Position numbers and translations under genes: made by a program. A DNA stretch of 10,970 nucleotides, taken from the NCBI GenBank assembly GCA_900542795.1, contig UQPD01000084.1, forward strand, positions 1 through 10,970, given 5' to 3'. Below, piece by piece: positions 1 through 5,943 of the stretch. This stretch comes from an uncultured Prevotella sp. Lineage in GTDB: Bacteria > Bacteroidota > Bacteroidia > Bacteroidales > Bacteroidaceae. Each line of letters begins with the position of its first letter. The first letter of the stretch is position 1. The notes under the pieces were generated by a model. The model was not told the origin of the DNA. It saw only the letters and a list, made by a program, of their open reading frames with translations, and made no database searches.

Positions 1-27
1 GTGAATTCGGGATAAACCCTCATTCAC
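1..27. other. Possible hairpin at the window's left edge
   Basis: GTGAAT (1-6) can pair with ATTCAC (22-27). Inside it GGG (9-11) pairs with CCC (17-19) around an ATAAA loop, leaving a 2x2 internal loop. This gives nine base pairs in total. No T-run follows on either strand, so it is not a classical intrinsic terminator. It could be the end of a structured RNA or the 3' region of a gene cut off by the window edge. The role is unknown. Confidence 0.35.
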
Positions 28-45
28 ATACCTGGCTACCTTATA

Positions 46-63
46 TCACCCCTAATGGGGTGA
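46..63. other. Palindrome/hairpin TCACCCC-TAAT-GGGGTGA
   Basis: This is a perfect 7-bp inverted repeat with a 4-base loop, 18 bases downstream of the hairpin at 1-27. It has no following U-tract, so a terminator call is weak. An operator or part of a structured RNA is equally possible. The rest of 64-222 shows no convincing ORF and nothing else I can name. Confidence 0.4.
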
Positions 64-184
64 GGCTGGCGCAATATTTCTGCGGAAGTTATTTTTTGAA
101 CATAACTAAACACTGAAAATAGTGATTAACCGAGTTTTGTGTAAATATATAGGGGGTTTGGGGATAAATAAGGGATGATTTAAA

Positions 185-203
185 CTAAACTCGAACGATT
201 TAG
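185..203 (-). terminator. Weak candidate terminator downstream of argF'
   Basis: Read on the minus strand, CTAAATC can pair with GAGTTTAG, with one bulged base and a short loop. The sequence TTTAAAT follows. It begins 20 bases past the argF' stop, where a terminator would be expected. The stem is short and AT-rich, so this is only a candidate. Confidence 0.25.
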
Positions 204-222
204 TAAGGCAGATACCACCCTA

Positions 223-1191
223 TTACTGCAAGCCTTCAAGCAAACGCTTCAACACGACGGTTGCTGAAATCTCACGATTGGCAGCTTCAGAAATAACAAG
301 AGAGCGCGGTGATTCTATTACGCTATCAGAAACAATCATGTTGCGACGCACAGGTAAACAGTGCATGAAGTGCGCATCGTTAGTTACTGCCATGTGAGCA
401 TCGTCGATAGTCCACGAAATATCCTTGGAGAGTATTTTACCATAATCATCCTTATTGGTTACACCTGGACAACTCCAGTTTTTAGCATATACAAAATCTG
501 CACCTTCGAGTGCCTTCATTTGGTCATATTCTACCGAAGCAGCTCCCACAAAAAGTGGGTCCAACTCATAGCCATGCGGATGAGTTACAACAAAGTCAAC
601 ATCGGCAGCACGCATCCATTCGGCAAAACTGTTGGGCACAGCTTGTGGTAAAGCACGCGGATGCGGTGCCCAAGTTAAAACAACCTTGGGACGCTTGCTT
701 TGCTGACGATGCTCCTCAATAGTAATAAGATCGGCAAAAGCTTGCAAGGGATGAGCTGTGGCACTTTCCATTGAGAATACTGGACGTCCACTATATTGCA
801 TGAATTGCGAAAGTACATTTTCAGCATAGTCGGCATCACGATTAGTGAGTCCTGCAAATGTGCGAACACCAATCACATCACAAAATTGTGCCATAACGGG
901 AATAGCTTCGAGCAAGTGTTCGCTCTTATCACCATCCATCACCACACCGCGTTCAGTCTCAAGTTTCCAAGCACCCTGATTTACATCTAGTACCATTACA
1001 TCGAGTCCCAAATTGCGAGCTGCCTTCTGAGTGGACAAACGGGTACGCAAGGAGTTATTAAAGAAAATGAGCAAAGCTGTTTTGTGATGTCCTAAATGCT
1101 CATATTTAAAACGATTATTTTTTATTTCTGCCGCCTCAGCAAGTGCCTTATCAAGCGGTCCTAAGTCGTTGACATGGAGAAAAGTTTTCAT
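223..1191 (-). CDS. argF': N-succinylornithine carbamoyltransferase (ArgF'-type)
   Basis: This enzyme transfers the carbamoyl group of carbamoyl phosphate to an N-acylated ornithine, giving N-acylcitrulline in the Bacteroidetes variant of arginine biosynthesis. It acts in the cytoplasm. The 322-residue protein carries the carbamoyl-phosphate loop FFNNSLRTR (43-51), the block around WKLETERGV (75-83), and the HCLPVRRN motif near the C-terminus. It matches my memory of Bacteroides fragilis SOTCase nearly end to end. The frame is open upstream to 1278, but ATG at 1191 (MKTFLHV) was chosen because it aligns with the family start and follows a promoter-like box. Residue 90, which sets succinyl versus acetyl specificity, is Ser in DGDKSEH rather than Pro. 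That still excludes the Glu of acetylornithine enzymes. The gene is divergent from its neighbour, so it is probably transcribed alone. Confidence 0.95.
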   Translation of the reverse strand: MKTFLHVNDLGPLDKALAEAAEIKNNRFKYEHLGHHKTALLIFFNNSLRTRLSTQKAARNLGLDVMVLDVNQGAWKLETERGVVMDGDKSEHLLEAIPVMAQFCDVIGVRTFAGLTNRDADYAENVLSQFMQYSGRPVFSMESATAHPLQAFADLITIEEHRQQSKRPKVVLTWAPHPRALPQAVPNSFAEWMRAADVDFVVTHPHGYELDPLFVGAASVEYDQMKALEGADFVYAKNWSCPGVTNKDDYGKILSKDISWTIDDAHMAVTNDAHFMHCLPVRRNMIVSDSVIESPRSLVISEAANREISATVVLKRLLEGLQ

Positions 1192-1214
1192 ACGCACTAA
1201 TGTTTTTTGTGTGG

Positions 1215-1222
1215 CAAATGTA
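1215..1222 (-). promoter_or_regulatory. Candidate -7 box for argF'
   Basis: Read on the minus strand this is TACATTTG, an exact match to the Bacteroidetes -7 consensus TAnnTTTG. It lies 24 bases upstream of the chosen ATG. No clear TTTG -33 element lies 19-21 bases further upstream, so the promoter is only half supported. A short leader of roughly 15-20 bases would result. Confidence 0.4.
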
Positions 1223-1240
1223 GTACTATTTATTGTATAT

Positions 1241-1258
1241 AAGTGTGCATATTCACTT
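1241..1258. promoter_or_regulatory. Dyad AAGTG-N8-CACTT in the divergent region
   Basis: Five-base inverted arms are separated by eight bases, for 18 bases in total, close to the length of an ArgR operator. The dyad covers the place where the -33 element of argF' would lie and sits just upstream of the plus-strand promoter. The core TGCATATTCA loosely resembles an ARG-box half. Regulatory use is an inference only. Confidence 0.25.
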
Positions 1259-1262
1259 TTTG

Positions 1263-1294
1263 TTTGGCTAAGGCACAAAAAAGTAGTACTTTTG
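1263..1294 (+). promoter_or_regulatory. Bacteroidetes-type promoter for the plus-strand gene run
   Basis: TTTG at 1263-1266 is followed after 20 bases by TACTTTTG at 1287-1294. This fits the Bacteroidetes sigma consensus TTTG-N19-21-TAnnTTTG. Transcription would begin near 1300, leaving an untranslated leader of about 65-70 bases before the ATG at 1368. It is the best promoter match I found in the window and could serve all eight plus-strand genes. Confidence 0.65.
1279..1293. promoter_or_regulatory. Palindrome over the -7 box (AAAAGTA-G-TACTTTT)
   Basis: This is a perfect 7-bp inverted repeat around a single central base. It overlaps the plus-strand -7 element, so a protein bound here would block the promoter. 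The core octamer GTAGTACT recurs at 1220-1227 beside the argF' -7 box. It may be an operator, but the AT-rich arms could also arise by chance. Confidence 0.3.
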
Positions 1295-1367
1295 TAAAGA
1301 TTTCTACAGAATCGCAGCTATTTATGCCGCGATAAGATTTTCGATAACCCAACAAACAACTCTCAAT

Positions 1368-1922
1368 ATGAAGAAGACTCTTCTCTTTGTTGCACTTTCT
1401 ACTATGATTGCCGCAACCAGTTGCGCTAAAAAGAGCGCCATTCAAAACGATAAGGACACAACTACTGAAACCATGGTAAAAGCAAATCCTGCCTCTGTGG
1501 TTAAGACCATTCCGACCTCAGTTGCTGGTAAGGATGTGGTGAAGGAAATTGCCAAAAACTACGCTGGTAAGGTTGTATTGATTGACTTTTGGGCTACTTG
1601 GTGCGGACCTTGCCGCATGGCTATGAAGCAAATTGACGAAATTAAGCCTGAATTGGCTAAGAAGGGCTGCGTGTTTGTGTATATTACAGGAGAGACTTCG
1701 CCCTTCGACACTTGGAAGAAGATGATTGATGGCATTGATGGTGACCATTATCGTCTGACTGATAAACAATGGGAAGAAATGTGCGTGACATTGGGCGTTC
1801 CTGGCATTCCCGCTTACTTGATGCTTAATAAAAAGGGTGAAACAGCTTACGACAACTTGAACGAAGGTGGTTACCCTGGTAGCGATATTTTGAAGAAGCA
1901 TATTGAGGAAGCACTGAAATAA
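1368..1922 (+). CDS. Thioredoxin-fold (TlpA/ResA-like) lipoprotein
   Basis: This is a predicted envelope thiol-disulfide oxidoreductase of 184 residues. It starts with a short lipoprotein signal (MKK, a hydrophobic stretch, then lipobox ATSC with the lipidated Cys19). A polar linker to about residue 50 leads into a thioredoxin-like domain. The redox motif is WCGPC with Cys79 and Cys82, in the context LIDFWATWCGPCR. The conserved cis-proline lies in GIPAY (Pro148). The residues after Cys19 (AKKS) lack the acidic surface-export signal of some Bacteroidetes lipoproteins, so a periplasm-facing location is more likely. The CGPC dipeptide and TlpA-like layout suggest a reductase, but the partner is unknown. 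It is the first gene after the promoter at 1263-1294. The next gene, also a lipoprotein, begins 23 bases downstream. Family is certain; specific role is not. Confidence 0.9.
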   Translation: MKKTLLFVALSTMIAATSCAKKSAIQNDKDTTTETMVKANPASVVKTIPTSVAGKDVVKEIAKNYAGKVVLIDFWATWCGPCRMAMKQIDEIKPELAKKGCVFVYITGETSPFDTWKKMIDGIDGDHYRLTDKQWEEMCVTLGVPGIPAYLMLNKKGETAYDNLNEGGYPGSDILKKHIEEALK

Positions 1923-1945
1923 GTTTGATAACTCATTCTAAAAAG

Positions 1946-2812
1946 ATGAAGAAAATGTTTGTAGCTGTTTTGTCGCTTTCGCTTGCACTAACAACCTCAT
2001 GCATCAACAACACAAAGAGCCATGAGGATACGCGTGAACAAGCTGATGCTGTATGCTTCGAAAAAGAGGCTACTAACAACAAAACAGGCAACGAGCAGAC
2101 TGATGTTGACAAAAGAAGCACACAGTCTGCAACACTTAGCGGACTTGAAATTCCACAATACGAAAGTAGTAGGGGTGGACAAATTATTCGCCACTTGGGA
2201 TATACTGTTAGCTACGATGCCGACTTTAAAACGCCCCAATGGGTAGGTTGGGAACTTACTGCCGAAAAAGCGCAAGGCACAACGCCACGCTACAACAAAT
2301 TTCAACCGGACCCTGAAGTTCTTGGTGCCAAAGCTTATGCTAAGGACTATAGCAACTCAGGTTATGACCGTGGACACATGGCTCCTGCTGGAGACATGAA
2401 GTGGAGCGAACAAGCTATGCGCGAATCGTTCTATATGACAAATGTTTGTCCACAGAACCGCAACTTAAACCGCGGAGATTGGAAGGATTTAGAAGAATTA
2501 GAAAGGAACTGGGCGATTGAATATGGTTGTGTAAGTATTACGGCAGGTCCTATTTATACCTCTAAAAAACCAGCTCGCATTGGTGCGAATAAAGTGGCTG
2601 TGCCTGATGGCTTTTTCAAAGTGTTGCTTATAGACTATCCCAAAAAACCGAAGGCTTACGGCTTTATATTCAAAAACGAAGCAGGAAGTCGACCTCTCAC
2701 TTATTACCAACTCTCTGTGGATGAGGTGGAAAAACAAACAGGCATGGACTTTTTTCACCAACTTCCCAACGATATTCAACAAAAAATTGAAGCAGAAAAA
2801 CCCGCATTATGA
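1946..2812 (+). CDS. DNA/RNA non-specific endonuclease (NucA/Serratia type), lipoprotein
   Basis: This 288-residue member of the beta-beta-alpha-metal endonuclease family is predicted to cut DNA and RNA outside the cytoplasm. The catalytic motif DRGHMAPAGD spans 141-150, with His144 as the expected general base. LNRGDWKDLE (174-183) supplies the metal-binding Asn175 and Glu183, with the same eight-residue spacing as in Serratia nuclease. The N-terminus is a lipoprotein signal with lipobox TTSC (Cys19). A low-complexity polar linker follows to about residue 62 and may tether the enzyme away from the membrane. The frame extends up to a TTG at 1925, but ATG at 1946 gives a proper signal peptide and is preferred. 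ATG at 1955 is an alternative. The stop overlaps the next start by four bases (ATGA), which implies translational coupling to the protease. Likely roles are nutrient scavenging or degradation of foreign DNA. Confidence 0.93.
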   Translation: MKKMFVAVLSLSLALTTSCINNTKSHEDTREQADAVCFEKEATNNKTGNEQTDVDKRSTQSATLSGLEIPQYESSRGGQIIRHLGYTVSYDADFKTPQWVGWELTAEKAQGTTPRYNKFQPDPEVLGAKAYAKDYSNSGYDRGHMAPAGDMKWSEQAMRESFYMTNVCPQNRNLNRGDWKDLEELERNWAIEYGCVSITAGPIYTSKKPARIGANKVAVPDGFFKVLLIDYPKKPKAYGFIFKNEAGSRPLTYYQLSVDEVEKQTGMDFFHQLPNDIQQKIEAEKPAL

Positions 2813-4233
2813 AAAAAATAGCCTTTGTACTGCTTTGCTTTATGGCAAACTTATGTGCCATGGCGCAAAATGAAACGAACGAAACCATTAAGCCCATCTA
2901 TAAAAAGGTGGAAAAATCTTTTAAGTTTCGCGTAAGCTTTACCGACAAAAAAGATTGTGGCTTTAGCGTGAAAAAGCCTGAAGCTTTTCTTTCGCCCAAA
3001 GCCATTGAGCGCCGCAAACGCTATGGACTGAAGGTGGACGAACACGACTTACCCCTAACTCCTGCCTATGTAAAGGCGTTAACTGCTATGGGATTGCGTG
3101 TACACAACCAAAGCAAATGGAACAACACCATTGTAGTGCAAACTACAGACAGCATGGTGATGCAACGTGTACGTAAATTGGCTTTTGTAAAAAACGCACG
3201 TTGTGTATGGGAGAGTCCTGATAGTGTGATGACGCTAACGGGAGTTCCCAAACGTGAATCATTGGTAACGAACAAGCGTGATACAACCCTTGCCGACTAT
3301 TATGGCTATGGTGCTAAACAAGTGCGCATGTTAGGTGTTGACCACTTACATAAGGCTGGGTTCACCGGAAAAGGGGTGACTATAGCCGTGATTGATGGTG
3401 GTTTCTTTAATGCTGACTTAATTCGTGGTTTCGACCACACACACATTTTGGGTACACGCAACTTTGTTCGTCCCAATAAAAGTGTGTATGAAGAACTTGA
3501 CCACGGCATGATGGTGTTGGCTTGCATAGCAGCCAACGAGCCTAACTACCTTGTAGGTACTGCGCCCGAAGCTTCGTTCTATCTGTTACAGAGCGAAGAC
3601 GGCGAAACAGAACAACTCATTGAAGAGGATAATTGGTGTGCTGCTGTGGAATATGCCGACAGCTTGGGCTGTGACGTAATTACAAGTTCATTGGGCTACC
3701 AACAGTTCGACCACGAATATATGAACCATCATTATTGGGAAATGGACGGACACACGGCTCTTAACAGTTGTAGTGCTTCGTTGGCAGCCAGCCGCGGAAT
3801 CTTATTGCTGAATAGTGCAGGCAATAGTGGAGACGACACTTGGAAAAAAATTGGTTTCCCTGCCGATGCTTGCGACATGCTAACAGTTGGTGCCGTGACA
3901 AAAGACAAGTTGAATGCTCGCTTCTCGTCGTTAGGTAACACTGCTGATGATCGCATAAAGCCTGACGTAATGGCTGTGGGCGTAAACTCGGATGTGTATG
4001 ATGTCGATGGAACGATTGTGGAGGTTAATGGCACTTCGTTCTCGTGTCCTACGATGTGTGGCGCTGTGGCTTGCTTGGTACAAGCATTTCCCCATAAGCG
4101 TCCTTCCGAAATTATCAAAGCTTTGCAACAAAGTGCAGATAATGCTGCGCACCCCGACAATGTTTTTGGATATGGCATTCCCAATATGGAGAGAGCTGCA
4201 CAAATCTTAAAAACAAGCCCTAAACAAAAGTAG
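2809..4233 (+). CDS. Secreted subtilisin-like serine protease (S8 family)
   Basis: This 474-residue S8 peptidase has a cleavable signal peptide, with a likely cut after AMA near residue 19. Residues 35 to about 160 form a prodomain-like segment typical of Bacteroidetes S8 proteases. The catalytic domain follows from about 165. The triad is Asp196 (VIDGG), His232 (DHGMM) and Ser410 (NGTSFSCP), and the oxyanion Asn339 lies in SAGNSG. All key residues are present, so it should be active. It ends shortly after the catalytic domain. I see no added C-terminal beta-sandwich or type IX sorting domain, so Sec export to the periplasm is the simpler reading. Its start overlaps the nuclease stop by four bases. 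A 33-bp-period repeat begins in its last codons and supplies the present stop codon. The substrate is unknown. Confidence 0.93.
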   Translation: MKKIAFVLLCFMANLCAMAQNETNETIKPIYKKVEKSFKFRVSFTDKKDCGFSVKKPEAFLSPKAIERRKRYGLKVDEHDLPLTPAYVKALTAMGLRVHNQSKWNNTIVVQTTDSMVMQRVRKLAFVKNARCVWESPDSVMTLTGVPKRESLVTNKRDTTLADYYGYGAKQVRMLGVDHLHKAGFTGKGVTIAVIDGGFFNADLIRGFDHTHILGTRNFVRPNKSVYEELDHGMMVLACIAANEPNYLVGTAPEASFYLLQSEDGETEQLIEEDNWCAAVEYADSLGCDVITSSLGYQQFDHEYMNHHYWEMDGHTALNSCSASLAASRGILLLNSAGNSGDDTWKKIGFPADACDMLTVGAVTKDKLNARFSSLGNTADDRIKPDVMAVGVNSDVYDVDGTIVEVNGTSFSCPTMCGAVACLVQAFPHKRPSEIIKALQQSADNAAHPDNVFGYGIPNMERAAQILKTSPKQK

Positions 4234-4305
4234 CAACGCTGCTATTACCGATTTTTTTAAAAGTAGCAACGCTGCTATTACCGATTTTAAAAAATTTCCC
4301 TAAAC
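4218..4305. repeat. 8-bp direct repeat CCCTAAAC flanking a 72-bp insert
   Basis: CCCTAAAC occurs at 4218-4225 and again at 4298-4305, exactly bracketing the tandem repeat and its AT-rich tail (4226-4297). This resembles a target-site duplication around a small inserted element. No transposase is present, and no good terminal inverted repeats are visible. Chance or replication slippage cannot be excluded. Confidence 0.4.
4226..4288 (+). repeat. Two-copy 33-bp-period tandem repeat with hairpin
   Basis: Two identical 30-base units (4226-4255 and 4259-4288) are separated by TTT. Each runs from AAAAGTAGC to CCGATTTT. Inside each, TAGCA-ACGC-TGCTA forms a 5-bp hairpin that can extend to seven pairs with one G-U. 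The first copy is followed closely by seven Ts. The array occupies most of the gap between the protease stop and xseA, the largest gap in the plus-strand gene run. It could act as a weak terminator, an RNA-processing or stability site, or a copy of a dispersed repeat. No other copy was seen in this window on either strand. Confidence 0.9.
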
Positions 4306-4308
4306 GCA

Positions 4309-5727
4309 ATGATAGACCCTTTTGCTCCGACCTACCCTCCCCTACCTGATGACACAGCGGAAACGAGAGTTCAGCATGCATTGTCGTTGTTTGAACTCAA
4401 CAGCATGGTACGCGCTATGCTGCAACACACCATGGGCGACTGTTATTGGGTGGCAGCCGAAGTTAGCGAAATACGCACAGCCTCGAATGGACATTGCTAC
4501 TTAGAGTTTGTGCAGAAGGATGCGAATAGTGGCTCACTTGTGGCAAAAGCGCGTGCCAATATTTGGCGCTCGGATTATGTGCGCATTAGTTCGAGCTTTG
4601 AACGAGCTACGGGGCAGCGACTTACATCGGGCATAAAGGTGATGGCTTTTGTCAGCGTTAAATTCCATGAGTTGTATGGTTTCTCGCTCAACGTGTTAGA
4701 CATTGACCCCACATACACATTGGGGGATTTGGCACAACGCCGACAACAAATTATAAAGCAACTCGAAGAAGATGGGGTACTTGAGCTAAACAAAGAGTTG
4801 CCCTTGCCCCGCGTTATTCGCAATGTGGCAGTTATTTCGAGTCCAACGGCTGCAGGCTACGGAGACTTTTGCAACCAAATGGAACAAAGCGGCTTTCAGT
4901 TTCACATTCAACTTTTTGCAGCTACCATGCAAGGTGACCATGTGGAACAAAGTGTTATTGCTGCACTCGATGACATTGCCCATAATGCTGAACAATGGGA
5001 CGTTGTGGTCATTATTCGTGGCGGAGGAGCTACGACTGACCTAAATGGCTTCGACTCTTACTTGTTAGCTGCCAATGTAGCACAATTTCCGCTGCCTGTA
5101 TTAACGGGCATTGGTCACGAACGCGATGATACGATTGTTGACTTGGTAGCTCACACTCGTTTAAAAACGCCTACAGCAGTGGCTGCATTCTTAATTGATA
5201 CGCGTGGCAACGAAACGCTTATGCTGCAAGCCTTGCAAGAACGATTGATTAAAGCGGTAGAAGCCCGCCTGCAATTAGAGTCATCAAGGTTGGATGTACT
5301 TACGCAACGCCGCACTTACAGCATTAGCAGACAAGTGGACATGCAACGCCAACACTTTAACGCTCTCTCGCACCGCTTTGAAATGGCGTCTTCGCGTTAT
5401 GTTAGCAAACAACGCGAAAAGGTGTTGCGCTTAGCCTCGCGCATGGATGTGTTGACACAAATGCACATTCAACGCCAACAAGCCCAACTGCAACATTACC
5501 CACAACGCTTGCAACAAGCTGTGGAACGATGGTTTATGCAAGCACATCACCGCCACGAAATATTGGAGCGTAGCTTGCACTTAGCAGGTCCTGACCGCAT
5601 ATTGGCAATGGGCTTCAGCATTACCACTGCAAATGGAAAGGCTGTGCGCAATGCCAACGAACTCAAAGCTGGCGATGAGTTGGTTACACGCTTCAGCAAA
5701 GGAAGCGTTCACAGCATTGTTAAATAA
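4309..5727 (+). CDS. xseA: Exodeoxyribonuclease VII large subunit
   Basis: This is the catalytic subunit of exonuclease VII, which degrades single-stranded DNA from both ends into oligonucleotides in the cytoplasm. The protein has 472 residues, the normal length. An N-terminal OB-fold nucleic-acid-binding domain (about 27-132) includes YWVAAEVSEI. The catalytic domain follows from about 135, with VAVISSPTAAGYGDF (173-187), the RGGGATTDL motif (237-245) followed by FD (248-249), and GIGHERDD (267-274). The C-terminal third is rich in Gln, Arg and Leu heptad-like helices, as expected for the long coiled coil that binds XseB. The start (MIDPFAP) follows the repeat element by about 20 bases. xseB begins 15 bases after the stop, the usual pairing of the two subunits. 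Whether it is transcribed with the upstream protease is uncertain. Confidence 0.97.
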   Translation: MIDPFAPTYPPLPDDTAETRVQHALSLFELNSMVRAMLQHTMGDCYWVAAEVSEIRTASNGHCYLEFVQKDANSGSLVAKARANIWRSDYVRISSSFERATGQRLTSGIKVMAFVSVKFHELYGFSLNVLDIDPTYTLGDLAQRRQQIIKQLEEDGVLELNKELPLPRVIRNVAVISSPTAAGYGDFCNQMEQSGFQFHIQLFAATMQGDHVEQSVIAALDDIAHNAEQWDVVVIIRGGGATTDLNGFDSYLLAANVAQFPLPVLTGIGHERDDTIVDLVAHTRLKTPTAVAAFLIDTRGNETLMLQALQERLIKAVEARLQLESSRLDVLTQRRTYSISRQVDMQRQHFNALSHRFEMASSRYVSKQREKVLRLASRMDVLTQMHIQRQQAQLQHYPQRLQQAVERWFMQAHHRHEILERSLHLAGPDRILAMGFSITTANGKAVRNANELKAGDELVTRFSKGSVHSIVK

Positions 5728-5742
5728 AAGACACCTATATAT

Positions 5743-5943
5743 ATGGCTAAGAAATCACTCACCTATGAGCAAGCCATGCAGCGTCTTGAAGAGATTGTGC
5801 AGGGTTTTGAGCAAAACACGCTCGAGCTCGACCAACTCACTGCGCAGCTTGCCGAGGCACAAGAATTGATAAAATTATGCAACAATAAGTTGCAACAGGT
5901 TGAAACCGACGTAAAGAAATTACTCAACGATGAGCAAGAATAA
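5743..5943 (+). CDS. xseB: Exodeoxyribonuclease VII small subunit
   Basis: This 66-residue, wholly helical, acidic protein has the XseB signature. It opens with LTYEQAMQRLEEIVQGFE (6-23), followed by LELDQLTAQLAEAQELIKLC. Several small subunits wrap around the coiled coil of XseA in the exonuclease VII complex, and excess XseA without XseB is harmful in E. coli. Its place directly after xseA supports balanced production of the two. The last 14 bases overlap the start of trmB in another frame, suggesting translational coupling. It is short, but start, stop, length and context all agree. Confidence 0.95.
   Translation: MAKKSLTYEQAMQRLEEIVQGFEQNTLELDQLTAQLAEAQELIKLCNNKLQQVETDVKKLLNDEQE

Noticed and set aside
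46..63. Intrinsic terminator at the TCACCCC/GGGGTGA palindrome
   Set aside because: No T-tract follows on either strand, and it is about 160 bases beyond the argF' stop.
361..722. Plus-strand ORFs inside argF' (361-651, 510-722)
   Set aside because: They are shadows of the conserved carbamoyltransferase on the other strand, with no promoter or family resemblance.
1192..1278. N-terminal extension of argF' by 29 residues to 1278
   Set aside because: The extension covers the divergent promoter region and a TAnnTTTG box. The family N-terminus starts at MKTF, so the ATG at 1191 is used.
1518..1901. Antisense ORFs over 100 codons opposite the thioredoxin, nuclease, protease, trmB and Smr genes (for example 1518-1901, 3732-4184, 6299-6721, 7879-8385)
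   Set aside because: They lie wholly inside well-supported genes, have no recognisable domains and have compositions typical of reverse-frame shadows.
1925..1945. TTG start for the nuclease at 1925
   Set aside because: It would place seven polar residues before the lipoprotein signal. ATG at 1946 gives a normal MKK signal with the lipobox cysteine at 19.
2809..4233. Type IX secretion cargo assignment for the S8 protease
   Set aside because: The protein ends soon after the catalytic domain, and no C-terminal sorting domain is visible. Sec-dependent export alone is supported.
4226..4288. CRISPR-like array
   Set aside because: Only two units are present, the spacer is just 3 bases (TTT), and there are no cas genes. 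It is a simple tandem repeat.
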